From Candidatus Crickella equi (lineage in GTDB: Bacteria; Bacillota; Clostridia; Peptostreptococcales; Anaerovoracaceae), in the NCBI GenBank assembly GCA_018064755.1, contig JAGHUP010000003.1, positions 62,001 to 126,000 of the forward strand: a DNA stretch of 64,000 nt. The letters are read 5' to 3'. The position numbers and the translations under genes are program-made. Below, piece after piece: positions 52,965-61,325 of the stretch (position 1 is the stretch's first letter; each line of letters begins with the position of its first letter). A model generated the notes under the pieces. The model did no database searches. It saw only the letters and a program-made list of their open reading frames with translations, and was not told the DNA's origin.

Positions 52965-54177
52965 AACTATTGATTTACCAAGTGGCGTTAAGCTGATTTT
53001 AGATAAAGTTGACGGAGTTAAGTCTGTCAGCATTGGAATCTGGTGTAGGACTGGTTCCGTGAATGAGATGCCAGAAGAATATGGTATATCACATTTCATT
53101 GAGCATATGCTTTTTAAGGGTACTCCTACTAGAAATGCATTTCAGATTGTAAACGAGATGGATAGTCTGGGTGCTGATATCAATGCTTTTACTTCCAAGG
53201 AAGTTACATGTTTCTATGCAAAGTGTATAGACGAAGATTTATTCAAGGCTGCTGAAGTTCTAACAGATATGATTGAGCATCCACTGTTCGATCAGGAAGA
53301 ATTAGAACGTGAACAGAAGGTAGTAATTGAAGAAATAAATATGAATGCTGATGATCCTGATGATGTTGCAATCGAGGAGTTTGATAAGATTGTTCTTGAT
53401 GGATCAGGACTTGCTCATCCAGTACTGGGATACAAGGAGACAGTATCATCTTTCAACCATGACTCAGTTAATAAGTATTACTGCGAGCACTATACAAGAG
53501 ATAGCCTGGCTGTAAGTGTTGCTGGTTCTTTCGATGAGGAATCTGTTATTAAATTCTTCGCAGATAGATTTACTAACCTTGGAGAGCATCAGAGAATTGA
53601 AAATCATGGTTCAGTAACTGGCAAGATTGATAATGTAGAGATAGTAAAGGATATCGAGCAGGCACATATAGTCATGGGATTATCTCATGTGGCCGCAGCT
53701 GATCCTAGACGTTATCATATGTCGCTTCTTAGCACTATTATGGGTGGCGGAATGTCTTCTAGATTGTTCCAGAATGTAAGAGAGAAGAAGGGCCTTGCAT
53801 ATTCAGTATATTCCAGCAATTCTTTCTATTCAGGAGCTGGTGAATTTGGCATTGTTGCAGGAATTGCCAAGGATAGAGTTGACGAAGCCCTTGAAGCTAT
53901 TAAAGAAGAACTAGATAAGCTGAATAATGAGCCTATTTCTATTGATGAATTCAATAGAGGTAAGCAACAGATGAAATCTTCATACATCTATTCACAGGAA
54001 AGTACTCAGGCTAGAATGAGAACTAACGGATTGAACTACTTTGCATTGGGTAAATGTCCTGATCAGAAGGATGCAATTGGTATCATTGACGCCATTACTA
54101 TTGAAGATATCGAATCAAGCAAGAAATTGATATCAGATTACAATAAATACACTATCGTAAACGTAACAGGTAAGTAA
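52957..54177 (+). CDS. M16 family zinc peptidase (processing-peptidase-like)
   Basis: This 406-residue peptidase of the pitrilysin/MPP family (YmxG-like) has the inverted zinc motif HFIEHMLFKGT (HxxEH) near residue 48, and the distal Glu lies in the following EEINMNADDPDD region. Two M16 domains follow, with GGGMSSRLFQNVREKKGLAYSVYSSN in the second. Such proteins in Firmicutes are single-chain peptidases of unknown substrate. It is coupled to the hypothetical gene before it and is followed by dgt. Confidence 0.92.
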   Translation: MIKTIDLPSGVKLILDKVDGVKSVSIGIWCRTGSVNEMPEEYGISHFIEHMLFKGTPTRNAFQIVNEMDSLGADINAFTSKEVTCFYAKCIDEDLFKAAEVLTDMIEHPLFDQEELEREQKVVIEEINMNADDPDDVAIEEFDKIVLDGSGLAHPVLGYKETVSSFNHDSVNKYYCEHYTRDSLAVSVAGSFDEESVIKFFADRFTNLGEHQRIENHGSVTGKIDNVEIVKDIEQAHIVMGLSHVAAADPRRYHMSLLSTIMGGGMSSRLFQNVREKKGLAYSVYSSNSFYSGAGEFGIVAGIAKDRVDEALEAIKEELDKLNNEPISIDEFNRGKQQMKSSYIYSQESTQARMRTNGLNYFALGKCPDQKDAIGIIDAITIEDIESSKKLISDYNKYTIVNVTGK

Positions 54178-54178
54178 T

Positions 54179-55189
54179 ATGCTCGACAGAGTTAAGTGTG
54201 AACAACGCGAATATGAGATTCTTTCACCACTTGCTGCCAAAGCAGCAGAGACCAAGGGCAGAGAATTTCCTGAGAAGATGTGCGATTTTCGTACTGAGTA
54301 TCAGCGTGACAGGGATAGAATCATACATTCTAAGGCTTTCAGAAGGCTGATGCACAAGACACAGGTTTTCTTAGCCCCTGAGGATGATCATTACAGAACT
54401 CGTCTTACACATACGGTTGAAGTATCTCAGGTTTCAAGAACATGCGCTCGTATTTTGATGCTTAATGAGGACTTGACTGAGGCAATTGCGCTGGGTCACG
54501 ACCTTGGTCATACGCCTTTTGGCCATGCAGGAGAGACCGTACTAGCCAAAATCCACCCAGGTGGATTCGCTCACAACGAGCAGAGTCTTCGTACCGTTGA
54601 TTGCATCGAGGATACAGCGAGAAGGCGCGGGCTCAATCTTACTTACGAGGTTAGAGATGGTATTGTGAATCATAGAGGTTCCGGTGTTCCATGTACACTT
54701 GAGGGACAGATTGTAAATATCTGTGACCGCATTGCATACACTAATCACGATATTGATGATGCTATTCGTAGTGGCATTATTCGCAAGAAGGATCTTCCTC
54801 AACATGCTATTGATATTCTTGGAACAGAGCATAGCGATCGTATTAATAATCTTATTGTTGATCTGTGCAAGAATAGTGAGGGTAAGGATAGAATTTCTCT
54901 TTCGCCTGATATTCATGATGCGTTGATGGAGCTCAGGAGTTTCATGTTTGCTAATGTATATAACAGCAAGCAAGTTCAGGCTGTTACAAGCATGAGAAAG
55001 GTTGAAGTAATTATTAGTTCACTTTACGACTACTACATCAACCATCCTGATGAGATACCTGGTATTTATAAGAAAATTCAGGAAATTGACGGTACCGAAG
55101 TTGCAGTTAAGGACTTTATTGCCGGAATGACAGATAGATTTGCACTTAATCTGTACGATAAGTTATTTGTTCCACATGGTTGGAGGTAA
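54179..55189 (+). CDS. dgt: dGTP triphosphohydrolase-like HD-domain protein
   Basis: This HD-superfamily enzyme (336 residues) removes triphosphate from deoxynucleotides. The family N-terminus FRTEYQRDRDRIIHSKAFRRLMHKTQVF is followed by the metal-binding HD motif in GHDLGHTPFGHAGE, with His of RLTHTVEVSQ upstream and Asp in ICDRIAYTNHDIDDA. It matches the shorter type 2 family. It lies directly before dnaG, a common Firmicutes arrangement linking nucleotide pools to replication. Confidence 0.93.
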   Translation: MLDRVKCEQREYEILSPLAAKAAETKGREFPEKMCDFRTEYQRDRDRIIHSKAFRRLMHKTQVFLAPEDDHYRTRLTHTVEVSQVSRTCARILMLNEDLTEAIALGHDLGHTPFGHAGETVLAKIHPGGFAHNEQSLRTVDCIEDTARRRGLNLTYEVRDGIVNHRGSGVPCTLEGQIVNICDRIAYTNHDIDDAIRSGIIRKKDLPQHAIDILGTEHSDRINNLIVDLCKNSEGKDRISLSPDIHDALMELRSFMFANVYNSKQVQAVTSMRKVEVIISSLYDYYINHPDEIPGIYKKIQEIDGTEVAVKDFIAGMTDRFALNLYDKLFVPHGWR

Positions 55190-55191
55190 AG

Positions 55192-56958
55192 ATGGCTTGG
55201 GACAACAGCTTTATTGATGAGCTCAAGATGCAAGTGAATATAGTTGATGTTGTCGGCCGAGTTGTTGATCTTAAGAAATCCGGTGCGAACTACAAGGGCT
55301 TGTGCCCATTCCATTCTGAGAAGACACCATCATTCATGGTCAATGAAGAAAAACAGATCTTCAATTGCTTTGGATGTGGAGAGAAGGGCGATGTGATTAA
55401 GTTCGTAGAGAGTTACCACAAGATTCCATTTATTGAAGCAGTTGATCAGCTCTGCGATGAGTATGGAATTAAGAAGCCTGAGAGAGCTTCAAGTGGTCCT
55501 AAGATAGATTATGACCATTACTACGCAATCAATGCCAAAGCTGCGAGATTCTTCTATAACGCACTTGGAACTAAGAATAATAGAGGTTTAGCTTACTTCA
55601 AGAAGAGAGGTCTTAGCAAAGAAACTATAACCAAATGGGGCCTTGGTTATGCACCAGCTACCGGCACTGCGCTTGTAGATTACCTGCATAGCGAGAATGT
55701 TAGCGACGCAGACATGTTAAAGCTCGGACTTGCTAATGAGGGCAAGAACGGACTTTATGATAAATATCGTGATCGTTGCATCTTTCCAATTATGAATACC
55801 CAGGGTAAAGTTATTGGGTTTGGCGGAAGAGCAATCGAGGATATTAAACCTAAATACATCAACTCTTCTGAGTCTGAGATCTTCCTTAAGAAGAATAATC
55901 TGTTTGGACTAAACTTCACCAAGAAAGATATCTCCGATGAAGACAGAGCGATAGTTGTTGAAGGCTATATGGATGTTATCTCATTGTATCAAGCTGGAGT
56001 TCAGAATGTTGTTGCTTCACTTGGAACTGCACTTACAGATAACCAAGCCAAATTACTTACGAGATATTCTAAGAATGTTGTGCTGTCGTACGACTCTGAT
56101 GGCGCTGGTATCAAGGCGGCGCTCAGAGGAATTGAAGTTATGGCAGGTGCCGGTGCCAAGACTAAAGTCTTGAGCGTAATCGATGGAAAGGATCCAGATG
56201 ATTATGTTAAGGCACATGGTAAAGATGGATTTAATGAACTCGTTGATAATGCTGTTCCTGCTACACAGTTCAGATTAGATCTCGCCAGGAAAGGATTCAA
56301 TTTCAACAATGATATGGAAGTTCTCGAATACATTGAGAGAATCGTTCCTGTACTAAAGAGCATTGGTCCTGTTGAACAGGATTTATATATAAAGAGACTA
56401 TCGAATGAATTCGGAGTTTCTGAACATGCTATTACGATGGCTGTTAGGTCTGAATCGGATGGCACTCAGAAAGGTGCTATCGTTAACAGAAGACCTTCAA
56501 GGTCATCTGATGTGGGTGATAGAGATATGCACATAGAGATGTCGCTGCTCATACTCGCAATGAAGAACTCACGATACTTAAAACGTTTTGGTGAAGATAA
56601 TATTGAATTCAGGTCACCACTCGCCAAGAAGATATTGTCCGCCTTGGAGTCTCTGGCTACTAATAGAAAGCCTGGAGCCGACGGAATTGATGAAAATGAC
56701 ATCTTCAGAGCACTGGATCCTGATGAGGAGAAGGTATTTGCCAAATACGTTAACACAACCAAGCTAGGTCCTGATGATGAGGTATATTACAAAGAAACAA
56801 GGGCTAGCTACAAGGTCAATTCGCTGAAAGATGAGAGGGTCGAGGTAATGAACAGCCTTGCTGTTGCTGAACAGATGAACCAGACCGATGAAATGGATAA
56901 ATTAGCGGCGAGATTGATTGAGATAGACAACCTCATCAAAAATACTATGGAGGGTTAG
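55192..56958 (+). CDS. dnaG: DNA primase
   Basis: DnaG makes RNA primers for replication. The N-terminal CHC2 zinc domain has ligands Cys38, His41, Cys59 and Cys62. The TOPRIM core carries [16 protein letters not shown] and [15 protein letters not shown], and a helicase-binding C-terminal domain follows. The ATG at 55192 is chosen because GGAGG (55182-55186) lies five bases upstream; the longer frame from a TTG would cover that site. It is 588 residues long and precedes rpoD by one base. Confidence 0.96.
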   Translation: MAWDNSFIDELKMQVNIVDVVGRVVDLKKSGANYKGLCPFHSEKTPSFMVNEEKQIFNCFGCGEKGDVIKFVESYHKIPFIEAVDQLCDEYGIKKPERASSGPKIDYDHYYAINAKAARFFYNALGTKNNRGLAYFKKRGLSKETITKWGLGYAPATGTALVDYLHSENVSDADMLKLGLANEGKNGLYDKYRDRCIFPIMNTQGKVIGFGGRAIEDIKPKYINSSESEIFLKKNNLFGLNFTKKDISDEDRAIVVEGYMDVISLYQAGVQNVVASLGTALTDNQAKLLTRYSKNVVLSYDSDGAGIKAALRGIEVMAGAGAKTKVLSVIDGKDPDDYVKAHGKDGFNELVDNAVPATQFRLDLARKGFNFNNDMEVLEYIERIVPVLKSIGPVEQDLYIKRLSNEFGVSEHAITMAVRSESDGTQKGAIVNRRPSRSSDVGDRDMHIEMSLLILAMKNSRYLKRFGEDNIEFRSPLAKKILSALESLATNRKPGADGIDENDIFRALDPDEEKVFAKYVNTTKLGPDDEVYYKETRASYKVNSLKDERVEVMNSLAVAEQMNQTDEMDKLAARLIEIDNLIKNTMEG

Positions 56959-56959
56959 A

Positions 56960-58207
56960 ATGCCAAACAAAGAAATTATTGAAAATGATCTCGAAAACAA
57001 GACAGAACTGACCAAAGTTGAAGAAGCTGCAATTGAGTTAATTGAGGCAGCAAAGGCTTCAAACAACGAACTTACTTATGCAGAAGTTGGAATTCATCTT
57101 GCTGAGATGACGCTTGATAAAACTCAGATTGATGAAGTGTATGAAATCGTTGAGAGTAAGGGAGTCAATATTGTTGATTCACGTGAGCCATCCACAGAAG
57201 AACTCGAGGCTGAGATTGATCTTGAACTTGATCTTGATGAAGATATGGAAGACTTCATGGAGATGGATCTTGACGATGAGGACGTTATGAACCGCGAGGA
57301 AGAAGACGAGAAGCGTAGCGGTGTTGTTATCAAGTCAACAGGTGAGATTGAAGTAACAGAATCTGGAGTAAAGAATATTCCTACAGATGACCCTGTAAGA
57401 ATGTACTTCAAGGAAATTGGTAAAGTTCCACTTCTGACTGCTGATGAAGAAAGAGATCTTGCGATTAGAATTGAGCAGGGCGATGAAGAAGCTAAGAAGA
57501 AACTCTGCGAAGCTAACCTGAGACTCGTTGTTTCAATTGCAAGAAGATATCTTAACAGAGGACTTTCATTCCTAGATCTTATTCAGGAAGGTAACCTTGG
57601 TCTAATTAAGGCTGTTGAAAAGTTTGACTATACTAAGGGCTATAAGTTCTCAACTTATGCAACTTGGTGGATTAGACAGGCAATTACACGTTCTATCGCT
57701 GACCAGGCAAGAACTATCAGAATTCCTGTACACATGGTAGAAACTATCAACAAGCTGATCAGAATCTCAAGACAGCTGCTTCAGGAGTATGGACGTGAGC
57801 CAACTTCAGAAGAAATTGCTAAAGAGATGGGAATCACTGTTGAGAAGGTAAGAGAAATTAAGAAGATCAGCCAGGATCCTGTATCTCTCGAAACACCAAT
57901 CGGTGAAGAGGAAGATTCACACCTCGGTGACTTCATTCCTGATGAGGATATCCCTTCACCAGTTGATGCAGCTGCTTATTCAATGCTACAGAAACAGTTA
58001 AGAGAAGTCCTCGATACTCTCTCCGACAGAGAGAAGAAGGTTCTTATCTTAAGATTCGGACTTGATGACGGACGTCCACGTACTCTCGAAGAAGTTGGTA
58101 AGGAATTCAACGTAACAAGAGAGCGTATCAGACAGATTGAGGCTAAGGCTCTGAGAAAACTCAGACATCCTAGCCGTAGTAAGAAACTGAAGGATTATCT
58201 TGAGTAA
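56960..58207 (+). CDS. rpoD: RNA polymerase primary sigma factor
   Basis: This is the housekeeping sigma-70 factor (SigA). A short region 1.1-like N-terminus and a very acidic segment (about 76-110) precede region 1.2 ([19 protein letters not shown]), region 2 with [20 protein letters not shown] and [20 protein letters not shown], region 3, and region 4 ending [20 protein letters not shown]. The 415 residues are full length. It follows dnaG, the conserved macromolecular-synthesis operon order. Confidence 0.98.
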   Translation: MPNKEIIENDLENKTELTKVEEAAIELIEAAKASNNELTYAEVGIHLAEMTLDKTQIDEVYEIVESKGVNIVDSREPSTEELEAEIDLELDLDEDMEDFMEMDLDDEDVMNREEEDEKRSGVVIKSTGEIEVTESGVKNIPTDDPVRMYFKEIGKVPLLTADEERDLAIRIEQGDEEAKKKLCEANLRLVVSIARRYLNRGLSFLDLIQEGNLGLIKAVEKFDYTKGYKFSTYATWWIRQAITRSIADQARTIRIPVHMVETINKLIRISRQLLQEYGREPTSEEIAKEMGITVEKVREIKKISQDPVSLETPIGEEEDSHLGDFIPDEDIPSPVDAAAYSMLQKQLREVLDTLSDREKKVLILRFGLDDGRPRTLEEVGKEFNVTRERIRQIEAKALRKLRHPSRSKKLKDYLE

Positions 58208-58210
58208 TTA

Positions 58211-58915
58211 ATGAGATTTAGCAAGAGAATTTACGCATTAAGAGATGCTGTAAAACAAGGCGAAACGGTTGCAGACATCGGTACGGATCACGGATACGTA
58301 CCGATGCTTGTTGTTCGTGACGGAATTAGCAATTATGTCATTATGTCTGATATATCCGAGGATTCCTTGTCTAAAGCGGTTGAAACCTTTAGTGTCGTTA
58401 ATATTCCGACTGATCCAAGTCAGTTTAGAGTAGGCGATGGACTGGATACAATTAAATTCGGTGAGGTAGATGATATTATCATTGCGGGTCTTGGTGGACA
58501 TACTATTTCGCAAATTCTTGATGCAGATATTATCAAGACTAAGTCTTTCAAGAAACTAATTCTTCAGCCACGTAAACACTCAGGTGCACTTAGAGTATGG
58601 TTGTATAAGAATGGTTACGAAATCACCGACGAGATTCTAACTTCTGAAGGGAAATTCATCTGTGAAATAATCGTAGCAGTTCCGACTAACGAATTTCGTA
58701 GCGTTCTGCCATTCGATGAAGACGATATTAGATGGGCTTATCCGGAAACTTTAAGAAATGCGGATAAATCCTGTTTAAAAAAGAGAGTTGGATGGAAACT
58801 TGGTAGTATTAATGAGCAAATTGAGAGCTTGAGATTAAGTGATAAAGACCAAGCTGATGCAATTAATTTGCTTCAGGCTGATTACAAGTATTTAAGTAGT
58901 TTAATAGAGGAATAA
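58211..58915 (+). CDS. trmK: tRNA (adenine22-N1)-methyltransferase TrmK
   Basis: TrmK methylates A22 of tRNAs with SAM. The 234-residue protein has the SAM-binding loop VADIGTDHGYVPMLVV (about 20-35), SDISEDSL, and the catalytic-type motif IIAGLGGHTISQIL. It follows rpoD in the usual Firmicutes order, but the Nif3-like gene normally next is replaced here by a dehydratase gene. It abuts that gene by a one-base overlap (TAATG). Confidence 0.93.
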   Translation: MRFSKRIYALRDAVKQGETVADIGTDHGYVPMLVVRDGISNYVIMSDISEDSLSKAVETFSVVNIPTDPSQFRVGDGLDTIKFGEVDDIIIAGLGGHTISQILDADIIKTKSFKKLILQPRKHSGALRVWLYKNGYEITDEILTSEGKFICEIIVAVPTNEFRSVLPFDEDDIRWAYPETLRNADKSCLKKRVGWKLGSINEQIESLRLSDKDQADAINLLQADYKYLSSLIEE

Positions 58916-59883
58916 TGAGTACCGTTACTTACAATGATGTGCTCGCAGCTCGCGAGAGAATTCGTGAATATATTGAACTGACGCCACTTCAGGAGTCTAA
59001 ATACCTTGGCGATGATAATCACCACTATTTCTTTAAACTTGAATGCCAGCAGAAATTGAACAGTTTTAAGCTGCGTGGATCTCTTGCAAGAATGTCGCTA
59101 ATGACTGATAGTGAGAAGAAGCAAGGCGTTGGTACTGTCTCATCTGGAAATAATGGATGTGCAGTTTCTTATGTCGCAAGAATTCTCGGTATTGATAATG
59201 TCGTAATTATCGTACCAAAATGCACTCCTAAGAAGAAGATTAATACTATCCAAGAACTTGGCGGCAATGTTCTTATCATGGGTGAGAATTACGATGAGGC
59301 TCATGAATTGGGTCAGAAGTATATCAGAGAGCATAATATGCACATGATTGACGCTGATGAAGATCCTGAAATATACGCTGGTCTTGGCAGTATTGGCCTT
59401 GAGATACTTGAACAGAATCCTAAAATTGATACCATAGCCGTTCCTATTGGTGGCGGTGCTATATGTGCTGGTATCGCACTTGCAGCCAAAACTGTAAAAC
59501 CTGGTATTAGAGTAATTGGTGTTCAGACTTCAGCTTGTCCTTCTATGATAGAAGCTATCAAGAATAATGAGTGGTACGAGAATTATCCAACTGATGGTGA
59601 ATCAATATGTGAGAGCCTTGTTGGTGGTATCGGCAACCTCGCTTTTGAAATGCATAAGGATCTAATTGACGGCTATGTAGCTGTCGATGAGAAAGATATT
59701 AGAAAAGCTGTCGCTCATATGTATAAGAATGAAGGTTTTCTGGCAGAAGGCGGCGCATCTACAGTTGTTGCTGCTGCTATGGCCAAACCAGAAGAATTGG
59801 GCGGCACTAACATTGCGCTTGTTGTAACAGGCGGTAATATTGATAAGGAGTTATTGGACACAATCTTAAATGAAGAAGCTTAA
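58915..59883 (+). CDS. Threonine/serine dehydratase-like PLP enzyme
   Basis: This fold-type II PLP enzyme has 322 residues. The PLP-binding Lys52 is in SFKLRGSLARM, and the phosphate loop is PIGGGAICAGIALA. The wording SSGNNGCAVSYVARILG and the lack of a C-terminal ACT domain fit a catabolic threonine or serine ammonia-lyase or racemase rather than biosynthetic IlvA. It would yield 2-oxobutyrate or pyruvate from amino acids, in line with an amino acid fermenter. The substrate is not certain. It overlaps the YkvI-type gene by 14 bases. Confidence 0.85.
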   Translation: MSTVTYNDVLAARERIREYIELTPLQESKYLGDDNHHYFFKLECQQKLNSFKLRGSLARMSLMTDSEKKQGVGTVSSGNNGCAVSYVARILGIDNVVIIVPKCTPKKKINTIQELGGNVLIMGENYDEAHELGQKYIREHNMHMIDADEDPEIYAGLGSIGLEILEQNPKIDTIAVPIGGGAICAGIALAAKTVKPGIRVIGVQTSACPSMIEAIKNNEWYENYPTDGESICESLVGGIGNLAFEMHKDLIDGYVAVDEKDIRKAVAHMYKNEGFLAEGGASTVVAAAMAKPEELGGTNIALVVTGGNIDKELLDTILNEEA

Positions 59884-60916
59884 CTGGATTGAAATTACAG
59901 CCTTATATATCGGCACAATAATGGGCGCAGGTTTTGCTTCTGGTAGGGAATGCTGGCAGTTCTTCGCTGTTTTCGGTAATGACGGCTATTATGGAGCGAT
60001 AGTATTCACTGTAGGATTAGTGGCATTATCCTTCATGATGACCTATATTGCCAATAGCAAACAGACTGCTGATCTTGGAAAACTTGTTTCACCATTTGGA
60101 GATCCAAGACTTGATAATATTCCGGGTATTATTCTTGCTGCTTTCTTCTATATGGATGTAATCGTCATGACTGCTGCTGGTGGATCATTATTATTCCAGC
60201 AGTTTTTAATAAGCAAGTATATAGGTGGTCTTCTGATAGCAGTGCTTATAATAGTTACAGTATTGGGAGATTTTGAAAGAATATCAAGCGTTTTCAGGTT
60301 TCTAATTCCTGTATTGTTCGCTGCCGCTGTAATGATGATAGTTCTTATAATTAGAGCTGATTATTCTCAGAGTGGTGGAACCAAATTTGAGCCTGGAGAG
60401 ATTACGCCAACTTGGATGATAAGTTCTATCGTATTTCTCTCATATAATGCGTTAGCAACTCCCGCAATTATCGGAAATGCAGCGATAAATGCCAAGGATA
60501 GAAAGAACGCTTATATCGGTGCTCTAGTGGGCCCGCTTTGCCTTGGAGGTTTGATAATCGCTCTTATGAGAGCACTTATGACAGATATGGCTTTTACAGC
60601 AAGATTCGATCTGCCTTTGCTTGAGTATTCAATGAGAATTTCACCCGTTCTCAATGTTATATATGCAATTTTGTTATTCTGTTCAATATATTCAACCGGT
60701 TCCAGTCTGTATTTCGGATTTACCACCAAACTTCCGAATGTTAGTTGGAAGAAGTATGTAGTAATAGGAGGTGCGCTACTCGGTTTTGCACTCGGACTCA
60801 CAGGGTTCAAGACTTTGGTAGAATATCTATATCCAATGCAGGGATATATTGGACTAGCAATACTGTTAATGATTGTTCTTAATTTCTTTAATGAATTAAG
60901 AAAGAACAAAAATTAA
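59870..60916 (+). CDS. YkvI-family membrane transporter-like protein
   Basis: This is a 348-residue integral membrane protein with about ten transmembrane segments. It begins WIEITALYIGTIMGAGFASGRE, typical of the YkvI group in the APC transporter superfamily, with IVFLSYNALATPAIIGNAA in the middle and a C-terminal YPMQGYIGL. It may import or export an amino acid, perhaps the substrate of the overlapping dehydratase. That link is inferred from the overlap alone. Confidence 0.82.
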   Translation: MKKLNWIEITALYIGTIMGAGFASGRECWQFFAVFGNDGYYGAIVFTVGLVALSFMMTYIANSKQTADLGKLVSPFGDPRLDNIPGIILAAFFYMDVIVMTAAGGSLLFQQFLISKYIGGLLIAVLIIVTVLGDFERISSVFRFLIPVLFAAAVMMIVLIIRADYSQSGGTKFEPGEITPTWMISSIVFLSYNALATPAIIGNAAINAKDRKNAYIGALVGPLCLGGLIIALMRALMTDMAFTARFDLPLLEYSMRISPVLNVIYAILLFCSIYSTGSSLYFGFTTKLPNVSWKKYVVIGGALLGFALGLTGFKTLVEYLYPMQGYIGLAILLMIVLNFFNELRKNKN

Positions 60917-60938
60917 CACTATCTCAACATCAAATTAG

Positions 60939-60946
60939 TGTAAAAT
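60939..60946 (+). promoter_or_regulatory. Putative -10 box for RNase P RNA
   Basis: TG followed by TAAAAT (60941-60946) lies about 14 bases before the 5' stem of the RNase P RNA, at the right distance for transcription to begin there. The -35 region is weak. Confidence 0.4.
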
Positions 60947-60960
60947 AGTAACGTTAATTA

Positions 60961-61303
60961 ATTCGGGTAGACCTGACGATCGCGTGCAATGCATGAGGAA
61001 AGTCCGGGCTCCGCAGGGCAAGGATGACGGATAACGTCCGCCGCAGGTAACTGTAGGGAAAGTGCAACAGAAACATTCCGCCGTAACGGGTAATGCCGTG
61101 GTAAGGTTGAAATGGTGAGGTAAGAGCTCACCGGGGGTATGGAGACATGCCCGCCGTGTAAACCCCATCCGGAGCAAGACTGAGTTGGGCAGTAGTGGTG
61201 CGGCCCGTACCAGCCCGCAGGTAAGTCGCTTGATGCTACGAGCAATCGTAGTACTAGATGGATGATCGTCTAATACAGAACCCGGCTTATGGTCTGCCCG
61301 AGT
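60961..61303 (+). ncRNA. rnpB: RNase P RNA, type A
   Basis: This is the catalytic RNA that trims the 5' end of pre-tRNAs. The 5' end ATTCGGGTAGACC pairs over 13 positions with the 3' end GGTCTGCCCGAGT (helix P1). The universal core segments GAGGAAAGTCCGGGCTCC (near 60995) and ACAGAACCCGGCTTA (near 61275) are present. The layout is the ancestral type A rather than the Bacillus type B. Minus-strand open frames across it are chance. Confidence 0.95.
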
Positions 61304-61325
61304 TCATTTATATTAGGGGTACGTT

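Noticed and set aside
60935-61245. Two minus-strand open frames across the RNase P RNA
   Set aside because: They lie over a structured RNA gene whose helices and core motifs are clear, and the peptides show no motif.
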